Source of the DNA: Desulfuromonadaceae bacterium
Lineage (GTDB): Bacteria; Desulfobacterota; Desulfuromonadia; Desulfuromonadales; SZUA-540
DNA: 6,241 bases
NCBI GenBank assembly: GCA_003250235.1
Contig: QKGY01000011.1
Location: 1-6,241 of the forward strand
Direction of reading: 5' to 3'
Numbering within the stretch: position 1 is the stretch's first letter; each line of letters starts with the position of its first letter. The notes under the pieces were generated by a model. The model searched no databases. It had not been told where the DNA came from and saw only the letters and a program-made list of their open reading frames with translations. A program made the position numbers and the translations under genes. Shown here one piece after another: positions 1 through 4,886 of the stretch.

Positions 1-1207
1 GATCGGCTCGGGTTGAGGACCCGCCTGGTCGAGCCGGCGGCGGCAGGCAGCTTCGCTCAGGGTGAAGGCCTGTTCCGAGGACACCTTGAAGACGGCGTCG
101 CCGACCTTGAAGGTACCGTGGAAGGAGGACGGAATTGACACGACGGAGCCTTCGGAGGCTTTCTTGACCGGTTTTTGGCCAATGAAGATTTCCTTGATGG
201 TGAAGGCCGTGCCCGCCTTGTCCGTCTTGGGTTGTATCCTGAGCCGGTCGCCGACGTGCAGGCGGTCGCGGGTTTTGAACTGGATAGTTCCCCCCCTCAC
301 CTGGCCGACTTCGCCGAGAAAGCGCCCGGTGGCTCCTTTGACGGAAGGAATGGCGATATCCGTGGGGACGCCTCCGGGCAGGAACCCCTTGGTGGGCTGG
401 CGGCCGAAGGAGGCCTTGAGGCGCTCTTTGGCCTGCCGGACCGCGTCGGAACGTTTTGCCTCCGGGGCATCGAGGGCCATGCGGTAGGCCGCCACCACGT
501 TGGCAACGTACTCGGCGCTTTTCATGCGCCCTTCGATTTTCAGGCTCATGATTCCGGCATTCGCCAGTTCGGGCAGCAGGTCGATGGCGGAGAGGTCGTT
601 GGTCGCAGGGTTGGGCGCACCGCCCCCGGTTTCCGCTTTTGCCGCCGAGATACGAAGAGAAATAGCACTGGCCCGAAAAACAGAAGCACAGGGCGCCGTG
701 AATGAAGTGCTCCAGTTCGATGGTGGTCTGGGCTCGGATGGCGGCAATCTCCGCCAGGCTCAATTCCCGGGCCAGCACGGCGCGGGTAAAGCCCAGGCGT
801 TCCAGCATCCGAACGCCGGCGGTATTGTGTACCGTCATCTGGGTGGAGGCGTGCAGTTCGAGTCCGGGAAAATGCTGCCGCGCCAGGCGCCAGACGGCCA
901 GATCCTGAAGGATGACGGCGTCGATGCCCATGCTCTCGAGAGCGCTCAGGGTATCGATGAGCTGGGGAAGCTCCTTCTCTTTGACCAGAGTGTTGAGGGT
1001 GACATAGATTTTGCGGTTCAGGGAATGGGCATAGCCCAGCATTCGCTCCATGTCGCCCAGAGAGAAATTTTTGGCCTTGGCCCGCGCGGAGAAATCCTGT
1101 AAGCCGGCATAGACGGCGTCGGCTCCCGATTCCATGGCGGCGAAAAAGGCTTCCAGGCTGCCAGCCGGGGAGAGCAGTTCGGGTTTTTGCGGAGTGGGTC
1201 GAGTCAT
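1..1207 (-). pseudogene. U32 family (RlhA-like) protein, frameshifted by an internal deletion and cut by the window edge
   Basis: Members of the U32 family were named collagenase-like peptidases, but characterised bacterial ones (RlhA, TrhP) take part in RNA hydroxylation. Reading from ATG at 1207, residues 1-201 are typical: an N-terminal barrel start (KPELLSPAGSLEAFFAA), then FIHGALCFCFSGQC and SGNRGRCAQPC, with Cys 174, 176, 181, 197 and 201. After the last Cys (base 605) the frame is lost. The homologous sequence resumes one base later in another frame at base 603 with TNDLSAIDLLPEL, SLKIEGRMKSAEYV and a C-terminal beta-rich part (GDRLRIQPKT), and stays open to base 1. Family members I recall have roughly 15-20 residues between QPC and TNDLS, so about that much is missing. 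Both halves lack internal stops and look well conserved, which suggests a recent lesion or a sequencing or assembly error. The unshifted frame also stays open to base 1 but encodes unrelated Arg/Pro-rich sequence. No strong ribosome binding site precedes 1207. The 3' end lies outside the window. Confidence 0.85.
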
Positions 1208-1251
1208 GGTTCGTTAAGGCGCCCAGTTTGCCGCCCTAGTGCTTGGGATAG

Positions 1252-1286
1252 AAAAAAAGAAGCCGGGTTGATGGTTCCCCGGCCTC
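1252..1286 (-). terminator. Intrinsic terminator-like hairpin pointing toward the U32 gene
   Basis: On the minus strand GAGGCCGGG (1286-1278) pairs with CCCGGCTTC (1267-1259), giving 9 pairs including one G-U around a 10-base loop. It is followed directly by seven T residues (1258-1252). This is the textbook form of a Rho-independent terminator. On the plus strand no T-run follows, so it is directional. Its position is odd: it lies about 45 bases upstream of the U32 start codon and no minus-strand gene ends before it. It may attenuate a U32 leader transcript, end a small RNA, or stop antisense transcription from the plus-strand gene at 1406. Confidence 0.65.
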
Positions 1287-1368
1287 AGGTAGAAGATGAC
1301 CAAAAATATCACAATAACGGCCGCAGCTTCAAGCGGGAAATCCGGCTCGGCGGGTGGCATAAAAAATA

Positions 1369-1385
1369 AAACAATGTTATTGTTT
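1369..1385. promoter_or_regulatory. 17-base AT-rich inverted repeat upstream of the LCIB-like gene
   Basis: AAACAAT (1369-1375) and ATTGTTT (1379-1385) form perfect 7-base arms around a 3-base centre. The dyad ends 6 bases before the ribosome binding site of the gene at 1406 and sits in a locally AT-rich patch in otherwise GC-rich DNA. The position suits a repressor operator or an element that changes access to the ribosome binding site. No regulator is identifiable, and AT-rich dyads can arise by chance. Confidence 0.35.
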
Positions 1386-1391
1386 GCCGGA

Positions 1392-1398
1392 AAGGAGA
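1392..1398 (+). promoter_or_regulatory. Ribosome binding site of the LCIB-like gene
   Basis: AAGGAGA ends 7 bases before ATG at 1406. It is a near-consensus Shine-Dalgarno sequence at good spacing. It is the main evidence that the plus-strand frame, rather than the long open frame on the minus strand here, is the translated one. Confidence 0.8.
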
Positions 1399-1405
1399 CC
1401 TGCCT

Positions 1406-2500
1406 ATGACGATAGCCCCTCCTGCGGAGCGTTTTCTGGACCAGCCGCCTATGGAACTGATGGACCTGTATGGGCGCATGAACTTTCTGGCGTCGCAAAG
1501 CGGATTTTCGCAGATCCTCCCGGCCGTCTGGCAATGTTCGGATGAAAGTCAGGGAATCAAGAAGGCTTTGCTTGGGTATGTTTTTGACTGCCCGGTTTTT
1601 AACCTGGGGAGGGTTGGAGGCCTGCTGGACCCGCGAAGACTGGTGCCGGCGTCCCACCATGGGCAGGATCTGGTCATCCTGGGGGGGAGCCACCACGGGG
1701 TCCGTGAGGTGGAGGGGATCGGGCATGTCGAGCGGATCCACGGCAAGATTGCCCCCTGCTGCAGCGCCCTGTACCGTCTGCTCGAAGGCTACCTTCTTCT
1801 TTACCGGCGTGCTGCCGCCTCCATTCGCCTTTTCAGGGGGGTGGGCGGGCTGAAGGTCGAGATCCCGTACAAGTATCTTTTCCGCTCTGGCCGTGGCGAT
1901 GAGCCGGGGATCGCCCTTCATCTGAAGCGCCTGGTGGACGGAGAGGCGATTCGGGATTCGAGCCACGGCAAGGTCTTTCGCCTCCATCCGGGGTTCGTCG
2001 AGAAAAACACCCTCCCGCTGAGCGGACTGGGCACAGATCCCCAGCCCATTGGGGATCTGCTTGTTGCGGAGCATTTTTTATTCACCCGGCGGCTCGCTCC
2101 GGAGAGTGCCGATATCAAAGACATGCTCGAAGCGTCCCTCTTTGAATTTCTGCCAGAGATCGTGATATCGGAAAAGCCTCTTCGCCGTCTGGCCGATATT
2201 CATACCTGGAGGCAGTTTCACCGCCTTGCTTCCTATTTGACGGATTCGTTTGACAGCGGTGAGCGCAATATTCTGGTAATCGCCGGACTGACGCTGGACC
2301 ATTCGGTCAAACGCAACACCTTTATTCCTCAATTCGGGTTCCTGCTCCCGCGGGGGCAGGCGGCATCCGCCGAATATTATGGTCCCGCCGAGATCAACGA
2401 TCTTCTTCTCAGGCAGCAGATTCTGTTACCGCAAAAGAGTTTTCTCGAGTATGCCGAGGTGGATCAGGTCAGCAGCCCTCGGTCCGCCAGGCTGACGTAA
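1406..2500 (+). CDS. LCIB-like (theta-type) carbonic anhydrase-family protein, putative
   Basis: This 364-residue soluble protein has no signal peptide or membrane segment. Visible motifs in order are WQCSDES (Cys44, Asp46), VFNLGRVGGLL (64-74), ASHHGQDLVILGGSHHGV (82-99), GHVERIHGKIAPCCSAL (106-122) and, near the C-terminus, ILVIAGLTLDHSVKRNTFIP (289-308). From memory of the LCIB/LCIC family of algae and bacteria, this matches the order C-x-D-E, F-x-x-GGL, GPHVG, G-x-V-x-R, CCGSA and a late GG-x-x-INT segment. Those proteins are zinc carbonic anhydrase-fold enzymes with Cys, His and Cys ligands; here the likely ligands are Cys44, His96 (or His97) and Cys118 or Cys119. Residue 48 is Ser where the classical beta-enzyme CxDxR motif has Arg, so activity is uncertain. 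Residues of about 125-285 form a middle part I cannot assign finely. The start is fixed by a strong ribosome binding site. Upstream I see only a weak promoter candidate (TTGATG at 1268, TAGAAG at 1290). The gene overlaps radC tail to tail. That it is coding is near certain; the family call is motif recognition only. Confidence 0.6.
   Translation: MTIAPPAERFLDQPPMELMDLYGRMNFLASQSGFSQILPAVWQCSDESQGIKKALLGYVFDCPVFNLGRVGGLLDPRRLVPASHHGQDLVILGGSHHGVREVEGIGHVERIHGKIAPCCSALYRLLEGYLLLYRRAAASIRLFRGVGGLKVEIPYKYLFRSGRGDEPGIALHLKRLVDGEAIRDSSHGKVFRLHPGFVEKNTLPLSGLGTDPQPIGDLLVAEHFLFTRRLAPESADIKDMLEASLFEFLPEIVISEKPLRRLADIHTWRQFHRLASYLTDSFDSGERNILVIAGLTLDHSVKRNTFIPQFGFLLPRGQAASAEYYGPAEINDLLLRQQILLPQKSFLEYAEVDQVSSPRSARLT
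2034..2059. repeat. Perfect 10-base inverted repeat inside the LCIB-like gene
   Basis: CAGATCCCCA (2034-2043) and TGGGGATCTG (2050-2059) are exact reverse complements separated by six bases (GCCCAT). The hairpin lies within codons for the stretch around TDPQPIGDLL (residues 210-219). No T-run follows on either strand, so it is not an intrinsic terminator. Confidence 0.6.
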
Positions 2501-3150
2501 CGGCCGTTGCCGATAATGATGTGGTCCAGAACCCGGACACCCATCAGATCTCCGGCCGCTTTGAGCCGGCTGGTGATCTCGAGGTCCTCGCGGCTCGGTG
2601 TGGGGTCTCCCGATGGATGGTTGTGGATAAGCAGGACGGCAGCTGCCGATTCCCGAACCACGGGGGCAAAGACTTCCCGGGGGTGGACGATGCTGGCGGA
2701 GAGACTGCCTTCCGAAACCTGGATTTCCCGGATAATGCGATTTTTACTGTCGAGCAGGACGGTGAGAAAGACCTCCTTTTTTCGGTCACGCAAACGCTCG
2801 TGAAAGTGGTGGAAGACCTCGTCGGCGCAACTGAATTTTTCCCCGGGTCGCATTGCCGACGCGGCGAAACGGCGGGCAATTTCGAACACCGCCATCAACT
2901 CGGCCGCCTTGGCGGGCCCAATCCCTTTGAGTTCACAAAGTTCTGTCACCGAGGCATCGGCCATTTTGCGCAGCGTGGCAAAACGGCTCAGGAGCATCCG
3001 GGCATGATCGAGGGCGCTGCTGTGGCTCGAAGCCTCACCGGTGCGCAGGACCAGGGCGAGCAATTCGGCATCGCTCAGGGCTTCCGCCCCTCTCTGCAAC
3101 AGTTTTTCCCGAGGCCGTTCGCCAACGGGCCAGTTTTTTATCTGGTGCAT
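2464..3150 (-). CDS. radC: RadC family JAB/JAMM-domain protein
   Basis: The 228 residues are the usual length for RadC (UPF0758). An N-terminal RadC segment (WPVGERPREKLLQRGAEALS) is followed by a helix-hairpin-helix-like motif, LKGIGPAKAAEL (74-85). The C-terminal JAMM metalloprotease-fold domain has VHPREVFAPVV (155-165) and the zinc signature HNHPSGDPTPSRED (176-189), with His176, His178 and Asp189 as probable metal ligands. The family was once credited with DNA repair in E. coli; that has been disputed and its cellular role is still unclear. Translation starts at ATG 3150, with AGGAGG at 3160-3155 four bases upstream. No convincing promoter lies in the 84-base gap to the cytochrome gene, so co-transcription with it is likely. 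The last 37 bases overlap the end of the convergent gene at 1406-2500, with no terminator between them. Confidence 0.95.
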   Translation of the reverse strand: MHQIKNWPVGERPREKLLQRGAEALSDAELLALVLRTGEASSHSSALDHARMLLSRFATLRKMADASVTELCELKGIGPAKAAELMAVFEIARRFAASAMRPGEKFSCADEVFHHFHERLRDRKKEVFLTVLLDSKNRIIREIQVSEGSLSASIVHPREVFAPVVRESAAAVLLIHNHPSGDPTPSREDLEITSRLKAAGDLMGVRVLDHIIIGNGRYVSLADRGLLT

Positions 3151-3234
3151 GTCCCCTCCTGATGTATAAACAATTGGATATTTTTAATGCTTAGAGTGGA
3201 ATGACACCCTGCGGGGAGGGTTCGTTGTGGCGGA

Positions 3235-3540
3235 TTATTTCCGGGGGGATGACGGGAAAGGGCTACCCCAGAAGGTTCCCAGAACCTCCTTGTCCCGTTC
3301 GTTGAGAATGGCGCCCCGTTCGATCATCTGCTGCTCCAGTTTCTCCAGCGCCCTGCGCTTTTGGATGGCCGTGTCCACCCGCTCGCGAGTATGGCAGACC
3401 GTGCAGCGGCTGTCGATGACCTGTTGAAAGTCATCCAGGGTCTTGGGGGTGATGGCGCCGAGATTTTCCATCTGCTCGGCCAGAGCCACAAACGGTGTGA
3501 CGAGTGTCAGGGCCAACAGGATCAAAAGGATTCGTCGCAT
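3235..3540 (-). CDS. Small exported monohaem c-type cytochrome
   Basis: The 101-residue precursor starts with a signal peptide: MRR, a hydrophobic core of about residues 4-20 and probable cleavage after VALA (residue 21). The mature protein is about 80 residues. It has one haem-attachment motif, CTVCH (Cys46, Cys49, His50), inside SRCTVCHTRERVDTA. About 20 residues later comes QMIERGAILNERDKEVL, where Met72 is the likely distal haem ligand. This is the shape of a minimal class I cytochrome c, expected in the periplasm as an electron carrier; its partner is unknown. ATG 3540 is preceded by GGGAG seven bases upstream. A strong promoter lies at 3619-3592, giving an estimated leader of about 45 bases. 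In that leader UCCC-UUC-GGGA can form a small stem that covers the ribosome binding site. The C-terminus (WGSPFPSSPRK) is short and basic. RadC follows 84 bases downstream on the same strand. Confidence 0.9.
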   Translation of the reverse strand: MRRILLILLALTLVTPFVALAEQMENLGAITPKTLDDFQQVIDSRCTVCHTRERVDTAIQKRRALEKLEQQMIERGAILNERDKEVLGTFWGSPFPSSPRK

Positions 3541-3591
3541 GGGTAAACTCCCGAAGGGATCACTGGGGGCTTGCGTTTAAGGAACAGATGC

Positions 3592-3619
3592 ATTTTACGT
3601 GAGCGGCGCCGCTTGTCAA
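3592..3619 (-). promoter_or_regulatory. Sigma-70-type promoter of the cytochrome gene (probably also radC)
   Basis: On the minus strand TTGACA (3619-3614, a perfect -35 element) is separated by 16 bases from TAAAAT (3597-3592, five of six matches to the -10 element). Initiation would fall near 3585, about 45 bases before the ATG at 3540. It is the best promoter match in the window. Confidence 0.7.
3602..3613. promoter_or_regulatory. Perfect 12-base palindrome in the promoter spacer
   Basis: AGCGGCGCCGCT is its own reverse complement and lies exactly between the -35 and -10 elements of the minus-strand cytochrome promoter. A protein bound here would overlap the RNA polymerase site, which fits an operator. 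A GC-rich palindrome of this length can also be coincidence. Confidence 0.4.
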
Positions 3620-3640
3620 TGCGACAGGGGAAGGTCGTGG

Positions 3641-3669
3641 TTTCCAATCCCGGTCTGTTGTGGCATGAT
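3641..3669 (+). promoter_or_regulatory. Candidate promoter of the ATP-grasp gene
   Basis: TTTCCA (3641-3646) and CATGAT (3664-3669) each match four of six consensus bases and are separated by the ideal 17 bases. Initiation near 3676 would give a short leader of about 20 bases ahead of the start at 3697. The match is weak and based on position and spacing. Confidence 0.3.
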
Positions 3670-3686
3670 GACACGTTTTCTGTCGC

Positions 3687-3692
3687 AGGAGG
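3687..3692 (+). promoter_or_regulatory. Ribosome binding site that sets the ATP-grasp start
   Basis: AGGAGG lies four bases before ATG 3697. The open frame extends further upstream to ATG 3571, but that start has no comparable site, and its extra 42 residues would run across the divergent cytochrome promoter and are unlike any domain I know. The start at 3697 is therefore preferred. Confidence 0.7.
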
Positions 3693-3696
3693 ATGC

Positions 3697-4815
3697 ATGC
3701 ATGAGGATTTAGAGGCGATCAGCGCCGCGCGGGTTCTGTTGCCGAAAAAGGCCCTGGTCCGCATGGTGGCTCTGGCCCGGACCCTGTTCCGGGTGAGCCG
3801 CCTGCAGGGATATCGGCAGCACCTGTTGCCCTGCTTGCCTGAAACGGCCCGGTTCGACCCGGGTAACGACGCCGTGATGATGGGATATGATTTTCACCTC
3901 GCCGGGGATTCGCCGCAGCTTATCGAGGTCAACACCAACGCGGGAGGGGGGCTGCTGGCGCATCTGGCCCGATACCCGGAACAGAGGCCGGCGACGGTGC
4001 AGCTTCCGCTTCGGCTCCAGAAACGCTTGTTGGCCTCCTTCGCCTCTGAGATGGCGGCGTACAGCGGCGGAACTCGGGCCAAACCCCAGCGGATGGTCAT
4101 TCTCGACGAAAAGCCCCGGGAGCAGTTTCTCTATCCGGAGATGCTCGCATTTCAGGCACTGTTTAGCCGCTGGGACGTTCCCTGCGTGATTGCCGATCCT
4201 GCGGAGCTGGAAGCGGGTTCCGACGGGGTTTTCCATCAGGGGCATCCGGTTGATTTCATCTACAACCGTCACTGCGATTTTTATCTGGAGGGTTCCGAGC
4301 TGGACGGGATTCGTCAGGCCTACCTCGCATCGCGGGTCTGTCTTTCTCCCAACCCCTTTACCTACGGGCTGCTGGCCGACAAGCGCCGTTTGGCCCTATG
4401 GACGGAGGATGCCCGGATGGAGACCCTGGGGGTTTCTTTTGCGGACCGGCAGCGGATTCAGGCGGGGATTCCGGAGAGCCGGATGATGGATGGCGTCGAT
4501 GTCGGAAAACTCTGGGACGAACGCAAGGACTGGGTGTTCAAACCGGTGGACCGGTACGGCAGCCGGGGGGTGCTGGCAGGAAGAAAGATCTCCCGCAGCC
4601 GCTTCGATCAGTTGCCTCCGGATCAAACTCTGGTGCAGAGGCTTGTCGAGCCCTCACTGACTGTGGTGGGTACGGAAAACCTGAAAACCGACTTTCGTCT
4701 CTATGCCTATCGCGACCGTGTTTTCGGGGTTGCCGCCAGGCTTTATCAGGGGCAGGTGACCAATTTGCGGACTCCCGGTGGCGGCTTTGCTCCGGTGGAT
4801 CTGATCGCCATATAG
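3697..4815 (+). CDS. ATP-grasp-type ligase-like protein of unknown substrate
   Basis: From ATG 3697 the protein has 372 residues, with no signal peptide or membrane segment, so it is probably cytoplasmic. Recognisable pieces are LIEVNTNAGGGLLAHLA (75-91), MVILDEKPREQF (133-144), VDFIYNRHCDFYLE (185-198), LSPNPFTYGLLADKRRLALW (216-235), WVFKPVDRYGSRGV (279-292) and DFRLYAYRDRVFGVAARLYQ (332-351), followed by TNLRTPGGGF (355-364). A Lys in VFKP, a Gly-rich turn after it, and late DFR and N residues are what the ATP-grasp fold uses to bind ATP and magnesium. Such enzymes join a carboxylate to an amine or thiol through an acyl phosphate, as in the glutathionylspermidine synthase and RimK groups. 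I cannot name the substrate, and the fold call itself rests on motif style. The gene is divergent from the cytochrome and convergent with the M23 peptidase. TAG ends it at 4815 just before a large hairpin. Confidence 0.6.
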   Translation: MHEDLEAISAARVLLPKKALVRMVALARTLFRVSRLQGYRQHLLPCLPETARFDPGNDAVMMGYDFHLAGDSPQLIEVNTNAGGGLLAHLARYPEQRPATVQLPLRLQKRLLASFASEMAAYSGGTRAKPQRMVILDEKPREQFLYPEMLAFQALFSRWDVPCVIADPAELEAGSDGVFHQGHPVDFIYNRHCDFYLEGSELDGIRQAYLASRVCLSPNPFTYGLLADKRRLALWTEDARMETLGVSFADRQRIQAGIPESRMMDGVDVGKLWDERKDWVFKPVDRYGSRGVLAGRKISRSRFDQLPPDQTLVQRLVEPSLTVVGTENLKTDFRLYAYRDRVFGVAARLYQGQVTNLRTPGGGFAPVDLIAI

Positions 4816-4820
4816 CAAGA

Positions 4821-4857
4821 CGCCGGAGAAAACCGCTACGAGAGCGGCTCTCCGGCG
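4821..4857. terminator. Long hairpin between convergent genes, possible bidirectional terminator
   Basis: CGCCGGAGA (4821-4829) pairs perfectly with TCTCCGGCG (4849-4857). Inside it CCGCT (4833-4837) pairs with AGCGG (4843-4847), giving a two-part stem of 14 pairs. It sits 5 bases after the stop of the ATP-grasp gene and 29 bases after the stop of the M23 gene on the opposite strand. Neither side has a real T-run, so it may be a transcript-end stabilising structure rather than a classical intrinsic terminator. Confidence 0.5.
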
Positions 4858-4886
4858 CCTTAGAGAACAGAAGTGAAGACCGTGCG

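Noticed and set aside
62..1102. Several plus-strand open frames across the U32 region
   Set aside because: They lie antisense to the two conserved U32 halves and show no motifs. The U32 frames do not show as complete frames only because they run off the left edge.
1214..1360. Possible small membrane peptide on the minus strand (49 codons, hydrophobic VIVIFLVIFYL)
   Set aside because: ATG 1360 has no ribosome binding site, and its coding part runs through the terminator-like hairpin and T-run, which supply the FFF codons.
1214..2074. Long minus-strand open frame (286 codons) opposite the LCIB-like gene
   Set aside because: No ribosome binding site, low-complexity Pro/Arg/Gln-rich product, and the plus-strand frame has a strong Shine-Dalgarno sequence and coherent motifs.
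2521..3162. 213-codon plus-strand frame opposite radC
   Set aside because: It is a shadow of radC, whose JAMM signature and ribosome binding site are clear.
3151..3234. Promoter for radC near TATACA on the minus strand
   Set aside because: TATACA is so close to the Shine-Dalgarno sequence that initiation would fall inside it, and no -35 element is at the right distance.
3571..3696. N-terminal extension of the ATP-grasp gene from ATG 3571
   Set aside because: It crosses the divergent cytochrome promoter, is Arg-rich and lacks a ribosome binding site; AGGAGG precedes ATG 3697.
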